From Candidatus Njordarchaeota archaeon (GTDB taxonomy: Archaea; Asgardarchaeota; Njordarchaeia; Njordarchaeales; Njordarchaeaceae): DNA of 10,309 nucleotides. A model generated the notes under the pieces. It did not search any database, was not told the DNA's origin, and worked only from the letters and a program-made list of their open reading frames with translations. The position numbers and the translations under genes are program-made. The stretch lies in assembly GCA_029856055.1 (NCBI GenBank), contig JAHQWF010000011.1, positions 1 through 10,309 on the forward strand, read 5' to 3'. Each line of letters starts with the position of its first letter. The stretch's first letter is position 1. Positions 1 to 7,675 of this stretch are shown one piece after another.

Positions 1-683
1 ACATACATCGTTGCAATTCTATTGCTCATATATTTTACTACAGCTAAATCGTGGGATACGAATAAGTAAGTCAGACCAAACTTTTCTTGCAATTCTTTTA
101 GGAGATTAAGAATGCTTGCTTGAACACTCACATCAAGTGCGCTGGTTGGTTCATCTAGCACTATGAACTCTGGATTCATTGCAAGAGATCTTGCTATCGC
201 TATTCTTTGTTTCTGACCTCCCGAGAACTCATGGGGATACCTATATAAATGCTCTCTTTTTAGACCTACCGTCTCTAGAAGCTTCACAACAAATTCCTCG
301 GGATTACCGACATCTATGCCATGTATCCTTGGTCCCTCTATAATAATCTGGAAAATGGTCATTCTTGGATCAAGAGAAGAATATGGGTCTTGGAATACCA
401 TCTGAGCTTTCTTTCTGAATTCCTTTATTTCTTCCTTATTCATCTTCAATACTGATTTACCATCATAAAGTATATCACCGCTCGTGGGCTCAATGAGTCT
501 TAATATAACGCGTCCTAAAGTAGTCTTGCCCGAGCCAGATTCTCCTACTAGTCCTAGACACTCACCTTTCTTGATATGGAATGTTACACTGTCAACCGCT
601 TTGACATAATCTTTAGATAGTAGGAATCTTCGAACTGGAAAGTACTTCTTTACATTTATAACTTCTACAAGTTTTTTACTCAT
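1..683 (-). CDS. oppF: Oligopeptide/dipeptide ABC transporter ATP-binding protein, OppF/DppF type (3' end cut by window edge)
   Basis: This is the second ATPase of the Opp/Dpp-type importer; it works on the cytoplasmic side and pairs with OppD to power uptake. I translated 227 codons from the ATG at 683 to the left edge, with no stop. Visible motifs are Walker A GESGSGKT (residues 47-54), Q-loop FQDP with Q98, signature FSGGQ (153-157; F replaces the usual L), Walker B FIVLDEP with catalytic E178, D-loop SALD and switch histidine H211 in VSHDL. The full family length is about 320 residues, so roughly the last 90, including the C-terminal oligopeptide-transporter domain, lie outside. The ATG is supported by GGGAGGG eight bases upstream and overlaps the end of oppD by 8 bases, which implies translational coupling. 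The family assignment is firm; the substrate is unknown. Confidence 0.93.
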   Translation of the reverse strand, partial: MSKKLVEVINVKKYFPVRRFLLSKDYVKAVDSVTFHIKKGECLGLVGESGSGKTTLGRVILRLIEPTSGDILYDGKSVLKMNKEEIKEFRKKAQMVFQDPYSSLDPRMTIFQIIIEGPRIHGIDVGNPEEFVVKLLETVGLKREHLYRYPHEFSGGQKQRIAIARSLAMNPEFIVLDEPTSALDVSVQASILNLLKELQEKFGLTYLFVSHDLAVVKYMSNRIATMY

Positions 684-1692
684 TATTCTTTCCCTCCCAC
701 TCTTCTTCACTTACGTATAACCAACACTCAACAAAGTGTCCAGGCGAAACTTCAATCCTTGGTGGCCTCTTCTCTTTACAAATAGGCATTGCTTTTGGAC
801 ACCTCGGGTGGAATCTGCATCCTGGAGGTGGATAAATCAGATTTGGAACAGAACCTTTGATGGGAATTAATCTCTCTATTTTCTGTAATGGGTTTGGAAC
901 TGCTGCCATTAATCCTTGGGTGTATGGATGTAATGGGTTTTCAAAGAGTTCTTCTACTTTAGCTATCTCTACTAAATTTCCCGCATACATCACACCTACC
1001 CTTTCAGTCAGCTCTGCTATTAGTCCCATGTGATGAGTTATGAGAATAATTGTTGTACCTTTCTTTCTCTGTAATTCTTTTAATAGATCCATTAATTCTG
1101 CTTGTACAGTGACATCTACATTAGTTGTCGGTTCATCAGCAATTAAGATTTTGGGATCATTCGAGAGAGCTATACTGATAACAACTCTTTGTCTCATTCC
1201 TCCAGATAACTCGTGTGGATAGTTCTTCACCCTACTTTCTGGATCTGGGATTAATGTTTCTTTCAATAATTCTACGGCCTTTTTCCACGCCTCATTCCAT
1301 TCTGCTTTATCGTGAACAACCATTGTTTCAGCTATTTGGAACCCACTTGTATATAATGGATCTAGAGAACTCGTTGGGTCTTGAAAGATATATGATATTT
1401 CATCTCCACGAATCTTTCTAATTTCTTCGTCAGGTATTTTGAGTAAATCGATCACTTCACTGTTTCTTTTGTAGAATATCTCGCCTTTTTCGATTCTTCC
1501 TGGTGGTGTAATTAATCTAGTTATTGCTCTGCTTGTCACACTTTTGCCACATCCAGTTTCTCCTACTAGTCCGAATACTTCTCCTTTATAAATATCTAAG
1601 TCAACGCCATTAATCGCTCTTACTACGCCAGCATATGTATAGAAATTTACATAAAGGTCTCTAATACTTAAAATGACTTCTTTTTCGCTCAT
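676..1692 (-). CDS. oppD: Oligopeptide/dipeptide ABC transporter ATP-binding protein, OppD/DppD type
   Basis: First ATPase of the importer, full length at 338 residues. It shows Walker A GETGCGKS (44-51), Q-loop Q104 in IFQDP, signature LSGGM (162-166), Walker B ILIADEP with E187, and switch histidine H220 in ITHHM, where the family usually has ITHD. The D-loop reads NVD in place of the usual ALD. The C-terminal oligopeptide-transporter domain follows (HPYTQGL from 255) with four cysteines, C292, C298, C305 and C323. Their spacing resembles the cysteine set that binds a 4Fe-4S cluster in characterised DppD; cluster binding here is inferred. The ATG overlaps the oppC stop as ATGA, and GGGAGG lies six bases upstream inside the oppC tail, so the two are translationally coupled. 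The operon order oppB-oppC-oppD-oppF is standard. Confidence 0.95.
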   Translation of the reverse strand: MSEKEVILSIRDLYVNFYTYAGVVRAINGVDLDIYKGEVFGLVGETGCGKSVTSRAITRLITPPGRIEKGEIFYKRNSEVIDLLKIPDEEIRKIRGDEISYIFQDPTSSLDPLYTSGFQIAETMVVHDKAEWNEAWKKAVELLKETLIPDPESRVKNYPHELSGGMRQRVVISIALSNDPKILIADEPTTNVDVTVQAELMDLLKELQRKKGTTIILITHHMGLIAELTERVGVMYAGNLVEIAKVEELFENPLHPYTQGLMAAVPNPLQKIERLIPIKGSVPNLIYPPPGCRFHPRCPKAMPICKEKRPPRIEVSPGHFVECWLYVSEEEWEGKNNE

Positions 1693-3113
1693 TCAAATCC
1701 TCCCACTTCACCTTCTAACTCATCCTTCACCATTTTCAGTATTATTCCACCAAGAATTATTAACATCGCAACGAAGCTGTCTCCAGCTAAGTAGGTTGTT
1801 ATTGCGAAGTAAGATAACACATAAATAACTAATCCAACAATTTTGCCGACTCTAACTTTACGTAATAATGAATGAGAATCAAGCCCCTTCCATAAAAGGA
1901 ATGCTATTAATACTGGACCAGTCATTAGGAAGGCTCCAGGAATGTCTATTGGGACAACAACCATGTATACGAAACCTGCTAATATTGCTAGGTCACCAAA
2001 TAATCCAATGAAATCATGTAATTCGACTGGTTTCTCTTTCAGACCGAACTCTATGCTTCTTCGTGTTCTTGGATCCAAAACATCTCTGAGCACATCACCT
2101 AAGAGATTCCACCCTAGACCAACGATGAATAAGAAAGTTCCTGGAATAATGACTAGCCACCATTTATCTGGCCAGTACTGTCTACCATCGCTAACTATTC
2201 TACCAATCTCCGCTATAGGTGGTTGTGCACCCAGACCTAAGAATGATAGCGCTGCTTCTAGTATAATAATTGAGCCGAGGTCTATAGTGATCATTACTAA
2301 AAGTATTGATGATAGGTTTGGTAGAATATGCTTGAACATTATTTGGAAGTCTGATAATCCTAATGCTTTCGCCGCTTCAACGTAAACTTTTTCCTTCTCT
2401 GATAACGCTACTGCCCTAATCATTCTTGTGTATCCTGGCCACCAGACAATAACCATAGCAAGTATTACTGCTAGCATAGGTCCAAGATTTCCAGAGTCGT
2501 ACAACCTAATACCAAATAGAACTGTGAAAAATCCTTCCAAAGCTGGTACTGAGAATAAGAATTTAGAAATAGTTGTTGGTAGAACCGCAGCCATAGCTAT
2601 TGCGAGCATTAGTGCTGGGAATGCATAGAATATATCAACTATCCTCATTATTATTTCGTCTATTACACCACCATAATAAGCGGCAATTAACCCTAAAATT
2701 ATTCCTAGAGGGACACCTAGAGCTACAACTAGTAATCCAATTACAAGTGATACCCTAGCTCCCCATAGCATGATTGATAATAAATCTCTACCATAGTGAT
2801 CTGTACCAAAGATATGCCCTTCCCATCCTGGAGGCATATTTCTAGGGTACCTAAATAGCCCCCAGTAAGGTTCTGGAGCTATCCATGGACCAAATATTCC
2901 AAGGAAGAAGAATAAAGCTATCAGTATGAAGCCAACAACACCTAATGGTGACCTATTAAAGGCTCTTAGCATGAGTTTTAATTCATCTATTCTAGATTGA
3001 TTTTTGTCGGACCATCCTGGTGATATGAGTTCTCTAAATCGAGCATATAATTCTACAAATTTATCTGTTATTAAATCTAGTTTTTTGGAGAATTTTATCC
3101 ATAATATACCCAA
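1689..3113 (-). CDS. oppC: ABC transporter permease, OppC/DppC type, with extra C-terminal membrane domain
   Basis: Second membrane subunit of the importer. Residues below are numbered from the outermost possible start, a GTG at 3122. The core is a typical DppC: first helix about 60-80, FGTDHYGRD (105-113), the ATPase-coupling EAA loop around AAKALGLSDFQIMFKH (250-265), EAALSFLGLG (289-298), and the usual family ending GDVLRDVLDPRTRR (342-355). The protein then continues for about 120 residues (356-477) with roughly four more hydrophobic stretches (about 372-391, 396-412, 426-444, 449-463) and an acidic tail. Ordinary DppC proteins stop near 300-350. I chose the TTG at 3113 because the GTG at 3122 lies inside GGTGATC, a near-perfect archaeal SD motif that would serve the TTG. 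The gene starts 27 bases after oppB and overlaps oppD by four. Confidence 0.92.
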   Translation of the reverse strand: MGILWIKFSKKLDLITDKFVELYARFRELISPGWSDKNQSRIDELKLMLRAFNRSPLGVVGFILIALFFFLGIFGPWIAPEPYWGLFRYPRNMPPGWEGHIFGTDHYGRDLLSIMLWGARVSLVIGLLVVALGVPLGIILGLIAAYYGGVIDEIIMRIVDIFYAFPALMLAIAMAAVLPTTISKFLFSVPALEGFFTVLFGIRLYDSGNLGPMLAVILAMVIVWWPGYTRMIRAVALSEKEKVYVEAAKALGLSDFQIMFKHILPNLSSILLVMITIDLGSIIILEAALSFLGLGAQPPIAEIGRIVSDGRQYWPDKWWLVIIPGTFLFIVGLGWNLLGDVLRDVLDPRTRRSIEFGLKEKPVELHDFIGLFGDLAILAGFVYMVVVPIDIPGAFLMTGPVLIAFLLWKGLDSHSLLRKVRVGKIVGLVIYVLSYFAITTYLAGDSFVAMLIILGGIILKMVKDELEGEVGGFE

Positions 3114-3116
3114 TGC

Positions 3117-3123
3117 GATCACC
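3117..3123 (-). promoter_or_regulatory. Ribosome binding site GGTGATC that sets the oppC start
   Basis: On the minus strand the bases read GGTGATC, then GCA, then TTG. GGTGATC matches the complement of the conserved archaeal 16S rRNA 3' end. The GTG within it is the outermost possible start, but it cannot easily be both the SD core and the initiator. This favours the TTG at 3113. Confidence 0.5.
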
Positions 3124-3140
3124 TTTGAGCCTTAAGAATC

Positions 3141-4139
3141 TTATAATCTTACTCTTGGATCTATTAGAGCATACAGTATATCTACTATCAAGCTTATAAT
3201 TACTACAATTAATCCAGCATAAAGTGTTGATAGCACTATAACTGGTATATCCAGATTACTTATTGCGGCAAAATAAAGAACTCCTAACCCAGGTATACCG
3301 AAAACAGTCTCAGTAATTATCGCACCACTTAACAGCCCTCCAAACATAAAGAATACTACGGTTACTACTGGAATAAGCGAGTTCTTTAATGCGTGACGCC
3401 ACAATCTAAAAGGTGGAAGACCCTTAGCTTGGGCGAATAAAATGAAGTCCGCAGATAAAACATCTAGCATAGTGTTCCTAACGTATCTAGCTAGTCCTCC
3501 TACAAGTATAAATGCCAAGATAAAAGCTGGTAACAGAAGTCTCCTATTTATTTCTATAAATATCTTCCATTCACCTAGCAATAGAGCATCAAGGATATAG
3601 ATACCAGTAATCATTTCTGAGGGTCTCGGTAAACCTACAAGTGTCATCCAGCCTAACTCGTTATAGAATACCCACATAAATATGAATGCTATCCAAAAGC
3701 TAGGTGTACTATAACCGATGAGAGCTAGAATTCTTACAGCATTGTCAACAGCTGTATCCTTCTTCAACGCAGCCACTATTCCCATTGGTATACCCATAGC
3801 GACAATCATAAACATCGCCATTATCGCGAGATTAAGAGTTATTGGTATACGCCGCATAAATTCCTCTGAAACCAAATTATGCGTGACTGGAGAATAAATA
3901 CTGTTAGTCAATATAGCTCTAGTGAAATAATAGAACTGTGCCCAGAAGGGTTCATCGAGGTGATACATCTTCCTAATTTTCTCGACAACTTGTGGACTGG
4001 CTTTCTGACCGCCAGCCCATACCCTAGCTGGATCAGCCGGCATTAGGAAAGCAATTGTAAATGTAATAAACAGCACTCCAAAAACAGTGGGTATAAATGT
4101 AATTGCTCTTCTAACTAAGTACCTACCCATACCAGCCAT
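3141..4139 (-). CDS. oppB: ABC transporter permease, OppB/DppB type
   Basis: First membrane subunit and first gene of the importer operon. The protein has 332 residues from the ATG at 4139, or 334 from a TTG at 4145; numbering here uses the TTG. A first helix spans about 15-35, an extracytoplasmic region follows to about 100, then five helices. The EAA coupling loop is around FILFAQAKGLPPFRLWRHA (234-252), followed by GGLLSGAIITETVFGIPGLG (269-288), a DppB hallmark, and the typical ending IDPRVRL. AGGTC lies six bases before the ATG at 4139, leaving the TTG in the spacer, so the ATG is preferred; a third in-frame ATG at 4130 is possible. No substrate-binding protein gene precedes it: the next gene upstream is thi4. 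The substrate may be a peptide or an oligosaccharide, since this family covers both in archaea. Confidence 0.93.
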   Translation of the reverse strand: MAGMGRYLVRRAITFIPTVFGVLFITFTIAFLMPADPARVWAGGQKASPQVVEKIRKMYHLDEPFWAQFYYFTRAILTNSIYSPVTHNLVSEEFMRRIPITLNLAIMAMFMIVAMGIPMGIVAALKKDTAVDNAVRILALIGYSTPSFWIAFIFMWVFYNELGWMTLVGLPRPSEMITGIYILDALLLGEWKIFIEINRRLLLPAFILAFILVGGLARYVRNTMLDVLSADFILFAQAKGLPPFRLWRHALKNSLIPVVTVVFFMFGGLLSGAIITETVFGIPGLGVLYFAAISNLDIPVIVLSTLYAGLIVVIISLIVDILYALIDPRVRL

Positions 4140-4183
4140 ATACAAGACCTGCTGATGTTTTATATGTAAGTATGAAGAAATTT

Positions 4184-4197
4184 AATTTAAATATTGG
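4184..4197 (-). promoter_or_regulatory. Putative TATA box of the opp operon
   Basis: The minus strand carries CCAATATTTAAATT, a TTTAAAT-type archaeal TATA element. A start of transcription about 25 bases downstream would give a leader of roughly 20 bases carrying the AGGTC ribosome site. A second AT-rich candidate, TATAAAAC, sits closer (about 4158-4165) but would leave no room for a leader. The rest of the 145-base gap between oppB and thi4 shows nothing else I can support. Confidence 0.4.
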
Positions 4198-4284
4198 TTA
4201 TTAACAAAATAAATCTCTCTAATCCTTTTTAGAAAATATAACATAGAAATAGTGAGCTTAATTAAATTTAAGTAAACGAATTCT

Positions 4285-5070
4285 TCATCTAGTTATATCA
4301 GAAATCACTATTTCAGCTATCTTTTTACCTGATAGAAGCATTGAACTGAATATAGGACCCATTCTTGGTAAGTTATAATAGGCTGCAACCGCCATTCCAG
4401 TTGCGTACAAACCTTCTATTATCTTTCCTGTACGTTCAACAACCAAGTCTTCACTTTTGACGGAATACATTGATTTCTCCCCTAGAACACTAATTCCCAA
4501 ATCCTTAATTTTCTTTGCAACCACACTTATTACCTCGGCATCATGACCAGTAGCATCTATCACAGCCTTAGCCCTAATCATTAAAGGATCAACATGAAGA
4601 CCAGATAAATGAACAGCTGACCATTGAATCACAACACCCTCAATTCTAAACGGATTATCTCTATAAATAACATCTTCAACACTTATCCCGAAGATTAGCT
4701 TAGCTCCGCTATTTATTGCTGCCGACCCAAGTTTGATAAGTAATTCAGATGCATCCATAACGATTAGGTTCTCATTTTCTTTGGATATCTCATAACGACA
4801 ATTCATTTCATCTAGTATTTCCCTAGCTTTTACTGATGCTACAATTTTGTGGAACAACATTCCACCACCGCCTATTCCTCCACCTAATGATAAACGTCTC
4901 TCTAAAATAAGTGTCTTTAAACCTCTCTTAGCCAAATAGTATCCAGCTGTTAATCCTGATGGACCAGCACCAACTATTATTATATCTACCTTAGAGAAAT
5001 TGACGAGATCTTTAGAAGAATACTCAATAATAGTTCTAGTTATATCACACTCATCAAACGATACGCTCAT
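4285..5070 (-). CDS. thi4: Thiamin thiazole synthase, archaeal Thi4 type (histidine form)
   Basis: Thi4 makes the thiazole half of thiamin (ADP-thiazole) from NAD, glycine and a sulfur source. The protein has 261 residues, the usual archaeal length. The FAD/NAD-type dinucleotide fold is seen as GAGPSG (34-39), the acidic residue ending LILE (57), and the glycine-rich loop GGGIGGGG (63-70). The second half has SGLHVDPL (156-163) and RMGPIFSSMLLSGKK near the end. H159 occupies the position of the sulfur-donating cysteine of yeast Thi4. In the studied methanogen enzymes with histidine here, sulfide is the donor and turnover is catalytic, so the same is inferred for this protein. The ATG is supported by GTAGGTG eight bases upstream. 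It is divergent from thiD-thiN. Databases sometimes call such proteins ribose 1,5-bisphosphate isomerase; the thiamin neighbour argues against that. Confidence 0.92.
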   Translation of the reverse strand: MSVSFDECDITRTIIEYSSKDLVNFSKVDIIIVGAGPSGLTAGYYLAKRGLKTLILERRLSLGGGIGGGGMLFHKIVASVKAREILDEMNCRYEISKENENLIVMDASELLIKLGSAAINSGAKLIFGISVEDVIYRDNPFRIEGVVIQWSAVHLSGLHVDPLMIRAKAVIDATGHDAEVISVVAKKIKDLGISVLGEKSMYSVKSEDLVVERTGKIIEGLYATGMAVAAYYNLPRMGPIFSSMLLSGKKIAEIVISDITR

Positions 5071-5110
5071 TTCTTAAACACCTACTCAAATAATTCTACT
5101 AAGTATAAGG

Positions 5111-5124
5111 AATTTTATTTATCT
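5111..5124 (-). promoter_or_regulatory. Putative TATA box of thi4
   Basis: The minus strand reads AGATAAATAAAATT, followed about 25 bases later by a region that would place transcription start near 5090. The leader would be about 20 bases and include the GTAGGTG ribosome site at 5079-5085. There is no space for a TPP riboswitch. Confidence 0.4.
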
Positions 5125-5127
5125 AAA

Positions 5128-5144
5128 TTAAAATATATAATATA
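5128..5144 (+). promoter_or_regulatory. Putative TATA box of thiD-thiN
   Basis: The plus strand reads TTAAAATATATAATATA. A TATA centre near 5134 predicts a transcription start at about 5157-5161, essentially on the first ATG (5157). The message is therefore either leaderless from that ATG, or has a leader of 10-15 bases containing GGTGG and begins translation at the ATG at 5172. Confidence 0.45.
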
Positions 5145-5156
5145 AGGCTAAAATAG

Positions 5157-6548
5157 ATGGTGGGGAAAACCATGGTTTGGATAAGACCAGATATGAAGAC
5201 ACCAAGCGCATTAACAATTGCGGGAATAGACCCGAGCGGTGGTGCGGGAATATCTGCAGATCTAAAAACATTTTCAGCTATAGGTATTCATGGTTGCTCT
5301 GTTGTTACTGCTATTACAGTTCAAAGTACTATGGGGATTGAAGATGTGAAGCCTGTAGAGCCCGAATTGGTAAGAAGGCAAATTAAAGCAGTTTTAGAAG
5401 ATGTTAAGATAAAAGCGATAAAAATAGGAGTTATCTACACGCCTGAAAACGCTAAAGTAATTCAGGAAGAATTAGATGGACAAGGCATACCAATTGTATT
5501 AGATCCAATTCTGATTTCAACAACTGGTCAAAAACTAATAAAAGATGTAGCAATTAGAACTATGATCGATGAATTATTACCAATAAGCACGATTATTACG
5601 CCAAATATACATGAAGCAGAAGTACTATCTGGCATTAAAATTAGAACGATTGATGATGCAAAGAGAGCTGCTAAGAGAATACATGATTTAGGAACAAAAG
5701 CTGTTCTAATTAAGGGTGGTCATCTAAAAAGTGATCAATGTACAGATATATTATATTATAAAGAAGACTATTATTACCTAAAAATGGAGAGAATTAAATC
5801 TGATGAAATTCACGGCACTGGCTGTAGCTTATCAGCTGCCATTGCTGGTTTTATTGTTCTTGATTTTAGTATTATCGATGCTGTTAGGAGAGCTAAAGAG
5901 TTTGTGTATTACGGTATAATAAATGCACTAGATGTTGGTAAAGGAAACAAGATAATAAATCCTTTAGCAAATCTTTATAAGGAGAGCGAGAGATTTAATG
6001 TGTTATCTGAGCTCTGGAAAGCTTTTAATGAATTAAGGAAAATGAAAGGGATAGTTAAATTTGTTCCAGAGACGCGAATGAATTTTGTTTATAGTTTACC
6101 TAAACCTCTAGGGGAAAATGATGTGGCCGGTTTTCCAGGAAGAATAACAAGTGATGGCTCAGATCTTTATGCAATTAGTCGTCCATGGTTTGGTGCATCA
6201 AAACATGTAGCTCGGGTTGTGATTACGGCAAATGATTTTGATAGAAACATACGTTCTGCAATAAATATAAAGTACTCCAAGGAACTAGTTGATTCTGCAA
6301 AAAAAGCAAATTTATTTGTGGCAAAGTTTGACCGCAGAGATGAACCAAGAGACATAAAGGAGAGAGAAGGTATGACATTGTCGTGGGGAGTTAGATACGT
6401 TATTGAAAAATATGGAAGAGTACCTGATGTTATTTATGATTTGGGAGATGTTGGCAAAGAACCTATGATTAGAATTCTCGGAAAGAATCCTATTGATGTT
6501 TTAAATAAGTTGAAAATGATTTTTGGTAACCTAAGTAATAAAATTTGA
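5157..6548 (+). CDS. thiD: Bifunctional HMP/HMP-phosphate kinase (ThiD) fused to thiamin-phosphate synthase (ThiN)
   Basis: The N-terminal half (about 18-270) is a ribokinase-fold kinase that phosphorylates hydroxymethylpyrimidine and its monophosphate. Visible motifs are TIAGIDPSGGAGISADLKTF (20-39), VLDPILIST (114-122), TPNIHEAE (148-155), IKGGH (185-189) and the GTGCS anion-hole/catalytic motif (220-224). The C-terminal half (about 285-460) is a ThiN domain, the archaeal enzyme that joins pyrimidine diphosphate and thiazole phosphate in place of ThiE; it includes VPETRMNFVYSLP (303-315), DVAGFPGRI (322-330) and RPWFGASKH (342-350). The 463-residue length is typical of the archaeal fusion. 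Because ThiN here carries a whole kinase and no helix-turn-helix, it is the enzyme and not the ThiR regulator. Starts at 5157, 5172 (GGTGG upstream) and 5193 are all possible. It is divergent from thi4 and convergent with the antiporter, 11 bases apart. Confidence 0.94.
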   Translation: MVGKTMVWIRPDMKTPSALTIAGIDPSGGAGISADLKTFSAIGIHGCSVVTAITVQSTMGIEDVKPVEPELVRRQIKAVLEDVKIKAIKIGVIYTPENAKVIQEELDGQGIPIVLDPILISTTGQKLIKDVAIRTMIDELLPISTIITPNIHEAEVLSGIKIRTIDDAKRAAKRIHDLGTKAVLIKGGHLKSDQCTDILYYKEDYYYLKMERIKSDEIHGTGCSLSAAIAGFIVLDFSIIDAVRRAKEFVYYGIINALDVGKGNKIINPLANLYKESERFNVLSELWKAFNELRKMKGIVKFVPETRMNFVYSLPKPLGENDVAGFPGRITSDGSDLYAISRPWFGASKHVARVVITANDFDRNIRSAINIKYSKELVDSAKKANLFVAKFDRRDEPRDIKEREGMTLSWGVRYVIEKYGRVPDVIYDLGDVGKEPMIRILGKNPIDVLNKLKMIFGNLSNKI

Positions 6549-6559
6549 TTTATTTACTT

Positions 6560-7669
6560 TTAATCAACGATTTCATGAGGTATCATTCTAAGAATCGCGC
6601 TAGAAACAACTGAAGAGAGCAAAATTATTGTTAAAGCTACTGTGTACAATTCTTGGGTGATTATTCCATTAACTAAACCGAATATAGCTGCTATTATGCC
6701 GAAGCTCAATCTGAAATTGAAGAATAAACCGCTTAGGTTAGCTACATGTTTATTAACCAAGATGCTGGTAGTTATGTAAACTATCATGTACTTACTTATG
6801 TATGCCAATAAACCTAGGATTACTATTAGGTATATTCCTTCTAAACTTATATAATTGAATTTCATTAGTAAGCCTGCTTTAAAGAAAAATGCTGGTGCTA
6901 AGAATCCAAATATAATCCCTCTTAATTTCTCTTGAACAATCGTATCCTGCTCGATCATCTCTGAAAATAATATGCCCAAGAGAAATGCGAAAACAGCTTC
7001 ACTTATACCTATTCGTCTAGATATAAAAGGCAAAATGAGTAAGAGTAATAGAATAAATCTAATTTCCATTTCGACTTCAGAACCTCTATATCGCTCGAAA
7101 ACTATTTTACCAACCTTCGGTGAAAGATACATAAAAAATAATGCAATCACTCCATATAAAAAAACATAGATACCGTAATTACCCATTAGCACTGTAAGAG
7201 ATAAAACACTTAAAACATCTGTTATTAAAGCACTACCTAAAATTATTTGACCATGTTCGCCAAGAGATTTTGAGTGAGTTTTCATAACGGCGTAAACTAA
7301 GGCAAGTGATGTAGTAGAAAGGGAAATTGAAAGTATTATGGATGCCTCAAAACTGAATTGAAATATAATGAAAACTGTGATGAATATCATAAGGAATGGA
7401 AATAGATACGATAAGATGCCAATAACAAGATTCTTATTAAGATTTGTTTTAAGGAGCTTTGGATCAACTTCAAAACCAGCAAAAAACATGATTCCAAGTA
7501 ACCCGAAATCTGCTAGGAAATCAATCCATACTACTGGTTTTAGAGCAAGGATATTGGAGCCAATCACACCAGCGATTACTTCTAGCATGGCTGTAGATAC
7601 ATTCAGTTCTATTGAGATAAAGCCAGCTAATATGATCAAGACACCTATAAGTATGCTGTCGTTATCCAA
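6560..7669 (-). CDS. Cation/proton antiporter, CPA2 (NapA/KefB-like) family, membrane domain only
   Basis: An integral membrane exchanger of the monovalent cation:proton antiporter-2 family, probably moving Na+ or K+ against H+. The protein is hydrophobic throughout with about 12 membrane segments. Numbering uses the outermost GTG at 7678. Family signs are GLLGIMFFAGFEVDPKLL (59-76), SLSTTSLALVYAVMK (119-133), the ion-site helix ALITDVLSVLSL with D154, FLLGILFS (232-239), FLAPAFFFKAGL (259-270) and K297 in a late helix. The residue before D154 is threonine, where electrogenic NapA-type members have a second aspartate; electroneutral exchange is a possible inference. At about 370 residues it lacks the TrkA-N/RCK domains of full KefB. 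The TTG at 7669 is preferred: GAGGTG, a perfect SD, contains the GTG at 7678 and lies six bases upstream of the TTG. The ion specificity is not known. Confidence 0.88.
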   Translation of the reverse strand: MDNDSILIGVLIILAGFISIELNVSTAMLEVIAGVIGSNILALKPVVWIDFLADFGLLGIMFFAGFEVDPKLLKTNLNKNLVIGILSYLFPFLMIFITVFIIFQFSFEASIILSISLSTTSLALVYAVMKTHSKSLGEHGQIILGSALITDVLSVLSLTVLMGNYGIYVFLYGVIALFFMYLSPKVGKIVFERYRGSEVEMEIRFILLLLLILPFISRRIGISEAVFAFLLGILFSEMIEQDTIVQEKLRGIIFGFLAPAFFFKAGLLMKFNYISLEGIYLIVILGLLAYISKYMIVYITTSILVNKHVANLSGLFFNFRLSFGIIAAIFGLVNGIITQELYTVALTIILLSSVVSSAILRMIPHEIVD

Positions 7670-7675
7670 GTATAA

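Noticed and set aside
1040..2628. Several plus-strand open frames inside oppD and oppC
   Set aside because: They lie antisense to well-supported ABC transporter genes, have no ribosome sites and read as low-complexity Ser/Ile/Thr-rich peptides.
4285..5070. Ribose 1,5-bisphosphate isomerase as the function of thi4
   Set aside because: The protein has a Thi4 dinucleotide fold with GAGPSG and SGLHVDPL and a thiD-thiN neighbour; the isomerase of the archaeal AMP pathway belongs to a different fold.
5071..5156. TPP riboswitch upstream of thi4 or thiD-thiN
   Set aside because: The whole gap is 86 bases, the predicted leaders are 0-20 bases, and no THI-box sequence is visible.
6167..6355. Minus-strand frame within thiD-thiN
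   Set aside because: It is antisense to the conserved ThiN domain and has no own start signals.
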